Shown: piece by piece, positions 1-6,531 of the stretch
Layout: every line of letters begins with the position of its first letter
How positions within the stretch are numbered: the first letter of the stretch is position 1
From: Pseudomonadaceae bacterium
GTDB taxonomy: Bacteria > Pseudomonadota > Gammaproteobacteria > Pseudomonadales > Pseudomonadaceae
DNA length: 64,000 nt
Reading direction: 5' to 3'
Assembly (NCBI GenBank): GCA_900766265.1
Contig: CAAFUS010000005.1
Coordinates: 1-64,000, forward strand
Made by a program: the position numbers and the translations under genes
Notes under the pieces: model-generated
What the model was told of the DNA's origin: nothing
Database searches by the model: none
What the model saw: the letters and a program-made list of their open reading frames with translations, nothing else

Positions 1-135
1 AGGCTCGAGCTGCTCCTGTACATATCGCGCAAACGCCCCGGAATCGAGCCGCCTGCGCCGATCCACCCGGCCGACCTGGACACTCTCGGCAACTTGGTAA
101 ACGGACTTGGCCAAATCAACCGCTATGCGTTTCAT
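1..135 (-). CDS. IS110/IS1111-family transposase, N-terminal 45 codons (partial)
   Basis: The first residues read MKRIAVDLAKSVYQVAES, which fits the N-terminus of DEDD transposases of the IS110 family, where the first catalytic Asp lies in an I-x-V/I-D-L-A-K motif (Asp7 here). The ATG at 135 is preceded by a good ribosome site (GGGAGAGG). The rest of the gene is beyond the left edge. Such enzymes catalyse site-specific transposition of their own element by a recombinase-like mechanism. The start looks intact, but whether the full gene is intact cannot be seen. Confidence 0.8.
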   Translation of the reverse strand, partial: MKRIAVDLAKSVYQVAESVQVGRVDRRRRLDSGAFARYVQEQLEP

Positions 136-187
136 CGCACCTCTCCCAGCGAACAGTCCCCACGGTGTTATAGAAGAAACGTGGTGC

Positions 188-200
188 GGGGAGAGTCCAT
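188..200. repeat. IS subterminal inverted repeat (partner at 1630-1642)
   Basis: GGGGAGAGTCCAT here is the exact reverse complement of ATGGACTCTCCCC at 1630-1642. Here it lies 7 bp from the IS/attC junction; at the partner it lies 3 bp from the junction. Confidence 0.8.
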
Positions 201-207
201 TACAGCC

Positions 208-270
208 TTCAAACCGTTCGCTTTGCTCACTGGGACGGGCTAAAGCCCGCCCCTTAACCAAACGTTATAG
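208..270 (+). repeat. attC site, left arm replaced by an IS
   Basis: This keeps the central hairpin and right arm of a cassette recombination site. It shares the block beginning TTCAAACCG, the stem GGGCTAAAGCCC and the tail CCCTTAACCAAACGTTA with the attC sites ending at 734 and 1161. The left simple site (1L/2L) is missing because the IS begins at 207. The core site here is GTTATAG rather than the usual GTTRRRY; it matches CTATAAC in the next attC because both belong to the same circular cassette. Confidence 0.85.
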
Positions 271-277
271 GGCAAAC

Positions 278-655
278 ATGGATAACCTCGACAAGGTTCG
301 AAAACTCATAGCGCTGTGGTATGCCCACAGAAAGTGGGCCGAGGAGCTTCTTGTCCGTGTATTTGATTTGGAATCCGCTGAGGAAATACTAAAACCAGAA
401 AACCGAGGAAATAAGAAAATTCCCGGGACAAACTGGATGTATCGGACTCACGGAGTTGGCGTAGACATATATCGAACCGCAGATGTAGGCGGAATTGACT
501 TCGATTTCAATAAGGCCGATCCAGATGAGTGGCGTTTACAGGTATTTTTTGAAAAACAATACAACGAAGGAAACCTGCCTTTCGCAGAGTATCGAGAACT
601 TTATGAAGATGAGGGGCTACTCCAGTGCTTCATAAAAATGGCGCTTGAGGGGTGA
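278..655 (+). CDS. integron cassette protein 1, unknown function (125 aa)
   Basis: This is the only gene of the cassette spanning 265-728. The ATG at 278 was chosen because it lies 13 bp after the cassette start; an in-frame upstream extension would cross attC and the IS. The protein is acidic and soluble, with no signal or membrane segment. A central stretch (IPGTNWMYRTHGVGVDIYR, then GGIDFDF) recalls small DUF6896-like proteins that occur among toxin-immunity and cassette proteins, but that is only a weak visual resemblance. No promoter is visible, so it probably depends on transcription from outside. It is less GC-rich than core genes, which fits acquisition. Confidence 0.8.
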   Translation: MDNLDKVRKLIALWYAHRKWAEELLVRVFDLESAEEILKPENRGNKKIPGTNWMYRTHGVGVDIYRTADVGGIDFDFNKADPDEWRLQVFFEKQYNEGNLPFAEYRELYEDEGLLQCFIKMALEG

Positions 656-658
656 GCC

Positions 659-734
659 CTATAACAAATGGTTCAAATCGCTCGCTTCGCTCACTGGGAC
701 GGGCTAAAGCCCGCCCCTTAACCAAACGTTAGGC
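659..734 (+). repeat. attC recombination site between cassettes 1 and 2
   Basis: This is a complete attC. The left core is CTATAAC (659-665), followed by AAATGGTTCAAAT, a stem built on GGGCTAAAGCCC, then TTAACCAAAC and the right core GTTAGGC (728-734). Recombination is expected between G728 and T729. The left core pairs with GTTATAG at 264-270 and the right core with GCCTAAC at 1085-1091, which is the rule for 1L/1R pairs belonging to the same cassette. Confidence 0.9.
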
Positions 735-739
735 TTTCC

Positions 740-1090
740 ATGAACTACATTAGTGCCGAAGAATATGAGCTCCTTAGCTTCTTCGAGGTTGAGCCTGAAC
801 GGGCAAGCCCCGATATCCCGTGGCCATACAACGATTTTTCCTACCGTGTCTCGCTCGGCGCATATGACATAGCATTCGGAATCTACCCAGCCTACAAAGA
901 TCTATCGTTAACCATTCGTCACAACGGCATGGAGCTTTATAGTTTTGTTGCTCTCTCCGTTAAGGACGTCCGCTACATTCAAGATCCGCGCATCGAAACG
1001 TTGGAAATACTGATTTCCGACCGAGAGAGCATATGGCTTAGGCTCCGCCCTACGGTTCTAATTACCCAAAAGTATTCCGCCGAGGCCTAA
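740..1090 (+). CDS. integron cassette protein 2, unknown function (116 aa)
   Basis: This is the only gene of the 427-bp cassette 729-1155. The ATG lies 11 bp from the cassette boundary with no strong ribosome site. The stop codon (TAA, 1088-1090) lies inside the left core of the next attC, a common compact cassette arrangement. The protein looks soluble and rich in beta-type sequence (for example RVSLGAYDIAFGIYPAY and ETLEILISDRESIWLRL). I do not recognise the family. An immunity-like or small regulatory protein is possible, but nothing in the sequence decides it. Confidence 0.8.
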   Translation: MNYISAEEYELLSFFEVEPERASPDIPWPYNDFSYRVSLGAYDIAFGIYPAYKDLSLTIRHNGMELYSFVALSVKDVRYIQDPRIETLEILISDRESIWLRLRPTVLITQKYSAEA

Positions 1091-1161
1091 CAGGTGGTTC
1101 AAACCGTTCACTTCGCTCACTTGGGACGGGCTAAAGCCCGCCCCTTAACCAAACGTTAGGT
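1085..1161 (+). repeat. attC recombination site between cassettes 2 and 3
   Basis: The left core is GCCTAAC (1085-1091) and the right core GTTAGGT (1155-1161), with the same central stem as the other two sites. It differs from them by a few bases, for example TTCACTTCGCTCACTTGGG. The right core TTAGGT matches ACCTAAC at 1614-1620, the left core of cassette 3's own attC. Confidence 0.9.
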
Positions 1162-1166
1162 ATCAC

Positions 1167-1619
1167 ATGGAAACTAGCTTCTCAGCCAGGGTATGGAACT
1201 GGTATGCAGATGATGAGTATGAAAAGCTAATTTCATTCCTACAACTCTGCTACGGGCTAGAGTTTCTTGCACTCGAAGCAAAAAGACAGAGTGAATCGAT
1301 ACCATATTGCCCCGCGTGCGAAGTGTGGAGCGAAAAAATATTAAAAATTAAATATTTTGTTGAAGATTACGGAAATGATATTCCATCCGATATAAAAAAA
1401 GAGTTATTCTCAATATTTGAAAGCTGCGGCAATTTGAGCAGTGATGCATTCCACTGCGATGATCAATTTATGTTTAGTCATAATGAATGGGCAAGCATTA
1501 GACGCGCCGCTATTAATTGCTTGGCGCATATTGAATGGCGTACTTTACGAGAATATGCGCACGAATTTGAAGGGCGAGCTAGAAATGTCCTCTATGGCGT
1601 CCCGTACCAAGAAACCTAA
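1167..1619 (+). CDS. integron cassette protein 3, unknown function (150 aa)
   Basis: This gene belongs to the cassette starting at 1156. It is clearly AT-richer than the surrounding chromosome, with runs such as AAAAATATTAAAAATTAAATATTTTG around 1335-1360, so it probably has a foreign origin. The protein is mostly helical, with a pair of cysteines in PYCPACEVW (about residues 47-55) and further cysteines at SCGN and HCDD that could bind metal. I do not recognise the family. The stop codon (TAA, 1617-1619) lies in the left core of a truncated attC. Confidence 0.8.
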   Translation: METSFSARVWNWYADDEYEKLISFLQLCYGLEFLALEAKRQSESIPYCPACEVWSEKILKIKYFVEDYGNDIPSDIKKELFSIFESCGNLSSDAFHCDDQFMFSHNEWASIRRAAINCLAHIEWRTLREYAHEFEGRARNVLYGVPYQET

Positions 1620-1626
1620 CTAGTGG
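1614..1626 (+). repeat. truncated attC of cassette 3, cut by an IS
   Basis: Only ACCTAAC and TAGTGG of the left arm remain. In the intact sites the next bases are TTCAAA; here they are replaced by the IS end at 1627. The break is at the position equivalent to the start of the remnant at 208, so both IS elements entered attC at the same site. Confidence 0.85.
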
Positions 1627-1629
1627 TAT

Positions 1630-1642
1630 ATGGACTCTCCCC
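1630..1642. repeat. IS subterminal inverted repeat (partner at 188-200)
   Basis: ATGGACTCTCCCC is the exact inverse of 188-200 and lies 3 bp from the attC junction. Confidence 0.8.
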
Positions 1643-1881
1643 ACAAGCGATGAGGAATAGCTTTTTCGATCCTATCGTCAGCGCGGTTGCATTCGTATAT
1701 CCGGCCTTTACTGGGCACTGCCCTGGCCATTCTGTAGTTCGCGCAGCAGGGGCCAAGCGTTCAAGCGATCACGAAGATCATCATAGTTATCGGCCTTGCT
1801 CTGCTGCAGGACTCGCCTGTTCCGACAGTCTCGCTTCTCACCACAACCACTAGAACCATCACTTCATTGTTAACCCCGCCG

Positions 1882-2073
1882 TCAGGCGGGCTTTGTGCTT
1901 TGCCAGTTGCCGCTGAACCGTCGCTCATGGCACCACACCGCCCAACAGATCCGCACCAGCTTGTTCGCCAGCGCCACGGCGGCCTTGTTGAGACCGATGC
2001 GTTCAACGGTGTGCAGTGCGTAGCTTTGCAGTTGCGTCAGCCGCTCGGGCGCAACGATGCGCAAAGAGCCCCG
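1882..2073 (-). pseudogene. IS110-family transposase, C-terminal fragment
   Basis: The frame reads ...ERIGLNKAAVALANKLVRICWAVW and then stops. This is the conserved C-terminal helix of IS110-family transposases (the N-K-A-A-V-A-L-A-N-K type motif), where the second catalytic cluster lies slightly upstream. Only about 60 codons remain and the upstream part is lost, so it is not functional. A diverged copy of the same segment lies at 3549-3667. Confidence 0.75.
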
Positions 2074-2077
2074 TGTG

Positions 2078-3004
2078 TCATCGAGGCTGAAGATCTATTG
2101 GCAACGCCTGGTTTAGATAATCCATAAACAATCGTACTTTGGGCGTCAGTGCGTGGCGGTCGCGCAGGCAGAGGTAATAGTCCAGGGGAGCGGCTTCTGC
2201 GCGGCTGCGTGTGCGCGTGCTGCTGGAAAACAGTTCGACCAGTTCGCCACGCGCAAGATAAGGCGCAGCAACGAAGCTTGCCAAACGAGTGATTCCACCG
2301 CCGGCCGCAGCGCACTGGGCAAGCGCGTCGATATCGTTGCTGCTCATGGACGCTTTCACCGGCGCATCGAAGCAAACATCGTCGCGCCTGAACGGCCAGC
2401 GCAGAAATCGGCCGTCAGAGGCCACGCGAAAGAGCAGGCAGTCGTGATCGCGCAGTGCTTCAGGCTCATCCGGGCGCCCGGCGCGCGCAAGGTAGGAGGG
2501 CGCAGCGCAGTAAAGGGCTTGGGCTGTCGCGATGCGTTTAGCGACCATCCCGTCTTCGAGGTGCTGCGCGATGCGAATGCTGATATCCACCGATTCGAGA
2601 ATGTGATCGATGCTGTCGTCCCGTGTGAGCAATTCGCACTGGATGCGCGGGTGCCGCGCCGTGAAGCCTGGAAGCAGCGGTGCCAATACATGACGGCCGA
2701 ACGCTGCGCTCGCAGCGATGCGCAGGTGCCCTTGGGGTTTATCGTGCAATTCGCTGACGGCGGCGCGCGCAGCGGCGAGGTTGTTGACAACGTCCCTTAC
2801 CCGTTCGAAATACACCGCACCAGCGTCCGTCAGGGCAAGGTTGCGGGTCGTGCGGGTCAACAGCCGTACGCCGAGACTTTGTTCAAGGCGAGCAATGTTC
2901 TGGCTGGCCGCCGCCGCGCTGATCCCATCCAGCCGGGCGCCAGCGGCAATACTGCCCGTTTCCACCGCTTTGACGAAGCTTGCAAGGCCGCGAAGCGTAT
3001 CCAT
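2078..3004 (-). CDS. LysR-family transcriptional regulator (308 aa)
   Basis: The length is typical of LysR regulators. Residues 1-60 form the winged helix-turn-helix (AARLDGISAAAASQNIARLEQSLGVRLLTRTTR region) and residues about 90-300 the periplasmic-binding-like effector domain (starting GHLRIAASAAFGRHVLAPLL). This subtype often controls an adjacent divergent gene, here the DUF2798 membrane protein starting 125 bp away, and the shared gap (3005-3128) probably holds its operator. The gene ends directly against an IS110 fragment, so its extreme 3' end may be altered. The effector is unknown. Confidence 0.9.
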   Translation of the reverse strand: MDTLRGLASFVKAVETGSIAAGARLDGISAAAASQNIARLEQSLGVRLLTRTTRNLALTDAGAVYFERVRDVVNNLAAARAAVSELHDKPQGHLRIAASAAFGRHVLAPLLPGFTARHPRIQCELLTRDDSIDHILESVDISIRIAQHLEDGMVAKRIATAQALYCAAPSYLARAGRPDEPEALRDHDCLLFRVASDGRFLRWPFRRDDVCFDAPVKASMSSNDIDALAQCAAAGGGITRLASFVAAPYLARGELVELFSSSTRTRSRAEAAPLDYYLCLRDRHALTPKVRLFMDYLNQALPIDLQPR

Positions 3005-3128
3005 GGTGCTAACCCGAAACTGGTGATCCGTAAGTTTAGCTTGATATTGAGATCATGCGTTTCGCTCTACTGAACGCCACTGCTACAAGGTACGGTGGCG
3101 CCCTTCATTTGCTTTAACGGAGCCGTCA

Positions 3129-3398
3129 ATGAAAGAACCTTGTTTAGATTCGCTTTCGACTCGAACGTGGAAACTGCCTGTGAAGGCCACACCGGTTGTC
3201 TTTGCGTTTTTCATGTCCAGCATCATGGCGTTGCTGATGTGTCTGGTGATCACTGCCGCAAATACAGGGATGGGCCCGGGCTATCTTCACGCGGTGCTTA
3301 CGGCTTACCAACTGGCGATGCCGGTCGCTTTCGTCTGCGTGATGCTGGTGAGGCCGGTGGTTATGCGTTTGGTTCGGATGACTGTACGCAGCAAATGA
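3129..3398 (+). CDS. DUF2798-type small membrane protein (89 aa)
   Basis: Two hydrophobic segments are visible: about residues 23-45 (VVFAFFMSSIMALLMCLVIT) and 55-78 (VLTAYQLAMPVAFVCVMLV). They fit the two-helix DUF2798 family of unknown function. The ribosome site GGAG lies 9 bp before the ATG. It is divergent from the LysR gene, a common arrangement for this family, so LysR-dependent expression is likely. IS110-family relics lie on both sides of the pair. Confidence 0.75.
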   Translation: MKEPCLDSLSTRTWKLPVKATPVVFAFFMSSIMALLMCLVITAANTGMGPGYLHAVLTAYQLAMPVAFVCVMLVRPVVMRLVRMTVRSK

Positions 3399-3548
3399 GC
3401 GGACTTGAGGAAAGCTTAGGCTGATGACGTGAGAAGCGAGGTCGGGCTCGCGCTAGTTGATTGACGCGCGCGATGATTCCCGAGGCGTCTGAGCAGTCGT
3501 GCAAAGTTGGCCTTGCCTTTAGCTAGCAACGTACTTCAGCAGCCGTTG

Positions 3549-3667
3549 CCGCTGCATCGCCGCTCATGACACCACACCGCCCGGCAGATCCTTACGCGCT
3601 TGTTCGCCAGCGCCACGGCGCCCTTGTTGTGGCCAATCCTCCAGGCGCGTTGCAATGCATGCGCTGA
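3549..3667 (-). pseudogene. second IS110-family transposase C-terminal relic
   Basis: On the minus strand the frame reads ...IGHNKGAVALANKRVRICRAVWCHERR, clearly homologous to the fragment at 1882-2073 (same order of N-K-x-A-V-A-L-A-N-K, R-I-C, A-V-W-C-H-E-R-R). It is more decayed. The two relics are in the same orientation and bracket the LysR/DUF2798 pair. The stretch 3399-3548 has no other recognisable feature. Confidence 0.65.
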
Positions 3668-3698
3668 CGTATCATTCCGCTCCCCCTGTAGTTATCCG

Positions 3699-4280
3699 TT
3701 GCGAGTAAACACACCCTTGACCCCGCTTGAACTCATCGCCTCGACGCTCGGCGTTATCGCCGTATGGCTCACCGTGCGGCAGAACGCCTGGTGCTGGCCT
3801 GTCGGGTTGTCCATGGTGGTGCTTTATGCCTGGTTCTTCCTCGGCGCCCGCCTGTATTCGCAGGTGCTGTTGCATGGCGTCTTTGCGGCAATGCAGCTGT
3901 ATGGCTGGTGGTCATGGACGCGGAGCGGTGATCAGGAAGGGAGACGGCCTGTCGTGCTTGCGAGCAGGCAAGAGGTGCTCGTTGGGCTTGCGGCTGCTGT
4001 GGCAACAACACTGGTACTAGGCGGACTGATGACTCGATACACCGAAGCCGCCCTGCCCTGGCCTGATGCGGCGTTGACGGCGTTCAGCCTGCTTGCGCAG
4101 CTGTGGATGGCACTCAAGCGCTGGCAGTGCTGGGTGTTGTGGATCGTCGTTGATGTGCTCTACGTAGTCTTCTTCGTTTATCAGGCTTACTGGCTTACGG
4201 CGGGCCTGTACGGCCTCTTCACGTTGCTGGCAGTCATGGGTCTGCGCGAATGGCACCGCTCACGCATGGCCGCGCTATGA
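3699..4280 (+). CDS. pnuC: nicotinamide riboside transporter PnuC family
   Basis: About 193 aa with roughly seven membrane segments. The conserved PnuC signature is visible near the N-terminus: tryptophan-rich WCWPVGLSMVVLYAWFF, then LYSQVLLHGVFAAMQLYGWW. PnuC moves nicotinamide riboside across the inner membrane by facilitated diffusion, driven by phosphorylation inside. The start is uncertain: TTG at 3699 gives the normal N-terminus (MRVNTPLTPLELIAS), and an upstream ATG would run through the IS relic. The stop overlaps the ATG of a NadR-like kinase (ATGA), so uptake and trapping are co-translated. Confidence 0.85.
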   Translation: MRVNTPLTPLELIASTLGVIAVWLTVRQNAWCWPVGLSMVVLYAWFFLGARLYSQVLLHGVFAAMQLYGWWSWTRSGDQEGRRPVVLASRQEVLVGLAAAVATTLVLGGLMTRYTEAALPWPDAALTAFSLLAQLWMALKRWQCWVLWIVVDVLYVVFFVYQAYWLTAGLYGLFTLLAVMGLREWHRSRMAAL

Positions 4281-4801
4281 AGGTGCTGGTACTGACCGGC
4301 GCAGAGTCGACCGGCAAGAGTTGGTTGGCATCGCGCCTGCAGCAGCGCTTTGGTGGGCTGGTGGTGAATGAGTACGTGCGCCACTTCATAGAATGCGAAG
4401 GGCGTGATACCAACCTTGGCGATATCCCGGCCATCGCATACGGGCAGCTTGCCTGGGAGGACGCCGCCCGGGCCGAAGCGCCGCCGTTGCTGATTCTCGA
4501 CACGCATCTACTGAGCAATATGCTCTGGAGCCAGACGCTCTTCGATGACTGTCCGGCCTGGCTGGAAGATGAGTTGCTGGCTCGCCGTTACGACCAACAT
4601 CTGTTGCTCTCGCCCGAGGGTGTCGAGTGGCACGCTGATGGCCAGCGCTGCCAGCCATCGATAGAGGAACGGCTACGGTTTCATCACCAGTGCCGCGCCT
4701 GGTTGGAGCGCCACGCGCAGCCATTCGTTGAGATCAGTGGAGACTGGGCGAGCCGTGAGCAGCAGGCCGTCTCCCTCACCCGCGCCTTGCTGGGCAAATG
4801 A
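4277..4801 (+). CDS. NadR-like P-loop kinase, probable ribosylnicotinamide kinase (174 aa)
   Basis: The ATG at 4277 overlaps the pnuC stop. The protein begins MKVLVLTGAESTGKS with a Walker A motif at residues 8-15, followed by EYVRHFIE, like the kinase half of NadR. The predicted role is phosphorylation of imported nicotinamide riboside to NMN in the cytoplasm. It lacks the NMN adenylyltransferase and repressor domains of enterobacterial NadR. The partner pnuC strongly supports the NAD-salvage assignment. Confidence 0.8.
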   Translation: MKVLVLTGAESTGKSWLASRLQQRFGGLVVNEYVRHFIECEGRDTNLGDIPAIAYGQLAWEDAARAEAPPLLILDTHLLSNMLWSQTLFDDCPAWLEDELLARRYDQHLLLSPEGVEWHADGQRCQPSIEERLRFHHQCRAWLERHAQPFVEISGDWASREQQAVSLTRALLGK

Positions 4802-4816
4802 GTAACAGAGCGGTGC

Positions 4817-5119
4817 TCAGCTGAAATTTGAGCTGGAACGCCGAACGATCTTGATCGAGTGCTTGAGCGTCGGTTTGCGGGTCACGCTGATGGCTTTGCG
4901 GGTGACGGTGTCGATGGTGATGTTCCAGAAGCCGGTGCTCGGTACGGTGATCCGTGCAGGGAAACGATCGAACGCGCCGCCGTGGTAGGTATGGCGGCCG
5001 CCGTTCTTGAAGCTGCGGAAGTTGGCGTCGTTCATCAGGCGGATGTTGCAGGGTTGCGAGCACTCGATGATGACGAGGTCGTCTTCGTTGAGGTGTTCGC
5101 GCTGGTGGATGAATTTCAT
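4817..5119 (-). CDS. DUF1883 domain protein (100 aa)
   Basis: A small beta-rich protein starting MKFIHQREHLNEDDLVIIECSQPCNIRLM, which I recognise as the DUF1883 family of unknown function. The family is named for a single domain that fills this whole protein. The start has a good ribosome site (GGAGCC before ATG). The C-terminus is basic (KHSIKIVRRSSSNFS). It converges with the NadR-like gene, 15 bp away. Confidence 0.75.
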   Translation of the reverse strand: MKFIHQREHLNEDDLVIIECSQPCNIRLMNDANFRSFKNGGRHTYHGGAFDRFPARITVPSTGFWNITIDTVTRKAISVTRKPTLKHSIKIVRRSSSNFS

Positions 5120-5256
5120 GGTCGGCTCCAGTCGGCCTGTAGATCGGCGCGGACAATAGCACGGCGCTCGCCTGAGCGGCGGCCAGTCGGCCGACCGTGC
5201 ATATACGTCAAGGGCCCATACCGCAGGGGCTGCGGCGGTGGTAGCATCCGCGCCCT

Positions 5257-6300
5257 ATGCGAATCCAGGACGTCCAGCAGCGCCTCGCCGACCTCGGCGC
5301 CAAACCCCGCCACATTGGGCGGATGACCCGCGCCTGGCTCAAGGGCCAGCCGCTGGAGATAGGCCGCCGTCAGCAGCAGGCCGAGCACTTTCTGCCACTG
5401 AGCGTGCGCGAAGGCCTACCCAGGGTCAGCGAGGAAATCGCGGGCCTCGCGCGGTTGCGCTCCGAGCATCCCGCCGCCGACGGCTCAGCCCGCCTGCTGG
5501 TGGAGCTGGCCGATGGGCAGATGGTCGAGAGCGTGCTTTTGCCGCGCGACGGCTTGTGCGTGTCGACACAGGTCGGGTGCGCGGTGGGGTGCGTGTTCTG
5601 CATGACCGGCAAGAGCGGCCTGCTTCGCCAGCTGGGCAGCGCCGAGATCGTCGCCCAGGTCGCCCTTGCCCGTCGCTTTAGGCCTGTGAAGAAAGTAGTG
5701 TTCATGGGTATGGGCGAGCCTGCCCACAACTTGGACAACGTGCTGGAGGCAATCGACCTGCTCGGTACCGACGGCGGTATCGGCCACAAGAATCTGGTGT
5801 TCTCCACCGTGGGCGATCCGCGGGTGTTCGAGCGCCTGCCGCAGCAGCGGGTCAAGCCCGCCCTCGCCCTTTCGCTGCATACCACCGACGCCGAACTGCG
5901 CCAGGCATTGCTGCCCCGCGCGCCTCGCATCGATCCGGACCAGCTGGTCGAACTCGGTGAGGCTTATGCGCGAGCGGTGGGCTTCCCGATCCAGTATCAG
6001 TGGACCCTGCTCAAAGGCATCAACGATACCCAGGACGAAATGGACGGGATCCTGCGCCTGCTCAAGGGCCGGTACGCGGTGATGAACCTGATTCCCTACA
6101 ACAGCCTGGAGCTCGACGAATTCCAGCGCCCCGACGGCGAGCGCATCGTGCAGATGGTGCGCTACCTGCACAGCCGGGGCGTATTGACCAAGGTACGCAA
6201 TTCAGCTGGTCAGGACATCGACGGCGGCTGCGGTCAGCTGCGTGCACGGGCCACCGAGCTCATCACGCGGCGCCCGCAGCGCAAGCCCCCGTCTCCCTGA
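5257..6300 (+). CDS. RlmN/Cfr-family radical SAM RNA methyltransferase paralogue (347 aa)
   Basis: The radical-SAM cluster motif C-x3-C-x2-C is at Cys108, Cys112 and Cys115 (GCAVGCVFC). Further family marks are MGMGEPAHN, FSTVGDP, ALSLHTTD, LLKGIND and, near the end, DIDGGCGQL, whose Cys325 corresponds to the catalytic cysteine of RlmN. The family methylates C2 (or C8) of adenosine in 23S rRNA or tRNA. Pseudomonads usually carry the housekeeping rlmN elsewhere, beside ndk/pilF, so this is probably a paralogue with an unproven target. A like gene adjoins cysI in other pseudomonads. Confidence 0.85.
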   Translation: MRIQDVQQRLADLGAKPRHIGRMTRAWLKGQPLEIGRRQQQAEHFLPLSVREGLPRVSEEIAGLARLRSEHPAADGSARLLVELADGQMVESVLLPRDGLCVSTQVGCAVGCVFCMTGKSGLLRQLGSAEIVAQVALARRFRPVKKVVFMGMGEPAHNLDNVLEAIDLLGTDGGIGHKNLVFSTVGDPRVFERLPQQRVKPALALSLHTTDAELRQALLPRAPRIDPDQLVELGEAYARAVGFPIQYQWTLLKGINDTQDEMDGILRLLKGRYAVMNLIPYNSLELDEFQRPDGERIVQMVRYLHSRGVLTKVRNSAGQDIDGGCGQLRARATELITRRPQRKPPSP

Positions 6301-6531
6301 TTCGCAGCGGGCCGCGCTGGAATACGAACCGGCGAGGTGGTCGGTGGTCCCATAAGGCATAACGCCATCCTGAATGGGCACTCCTTGAAGCCTCATCGCC
6401 AAGATCCCCCTACGCCAACCTGGCCGCGGGACACCTGGTACGGAACGGCCGATCCGATCGCGCTTGCCGGCACGAATCACGGCGCAGCGCCCACGGTCAG
6501 CCGACCGCACGCCAACGGAAGACGAACGACC

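Larger units (their letters stand above)
1..207 (-). mobile_element. IS1111-attC-type insertion sequence, 5' end (runs off the left edge)
   Basis: This is the upstream end of an IS110/IS1111-family element whose transposase reads leftward out of the window. The element appears to stop at 207. A 13-bp sequence at 188-200 (GGGGAGAGTCCAT) is followed by 7 bp (TACAGCC) and then by attC sequence starting TTCAAA. The exact inverse of the 13-mer occurs at 1630-1642, 3 bp inside the other junction. Subterminal inverted repeats lying 7 and 3 bp from the ends are a known signature of IS1111 elements, and the IS1111-attC subgroup is known to target integron cassette sites. The body of the element is outside the window, so identity to a named IS cannot be judged. 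Confidence 0.8.
1627..2077 (-). mobile_element. IS1111-attC-type element, 3' end, decayed
   Basis: The element starts at 1627 with TAT followed by the inverted repeat ATGGACTCTCCCC (1630-1642). About 240 bp of non-coding DNA then leads to the C-terminal part of an IS110-family transposase (1882-2073, minus strand). The 5' part of the element is missing and a LysR gene follows immediately, so this is a fragment. A small hairpin (CCCGCC/GGCGGG, 1875-1890) surrounds the transposase stop codon. Confidence 0.7.

Noticed and set aside
107..277. Upstream extension of the first cassette gene
   Set aside because: It would read through an IS end and attC. The ATG at 278 just inside the cassette is the expected start.
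207..1161. Three similar ~60-bp palindromic repeats that could be taken for a CRISPR array
   Set aside because: Spacing is 400-470 bp with a gene in each interval, and the core sites follow attC pairing rules; this is a cassette array.
1640..1860. A 76-residue frame (1623-1853) as a fourth cassette gene
   Set aside because: It starts inside the IS end and shows no coding character; there is no attC after it.
2153..3073. Long open frame on the plus strand opposite the LysR gene
   Set aside because: It is the shadow of a high-GC gene; the minus-strand LysR has full domain structure.
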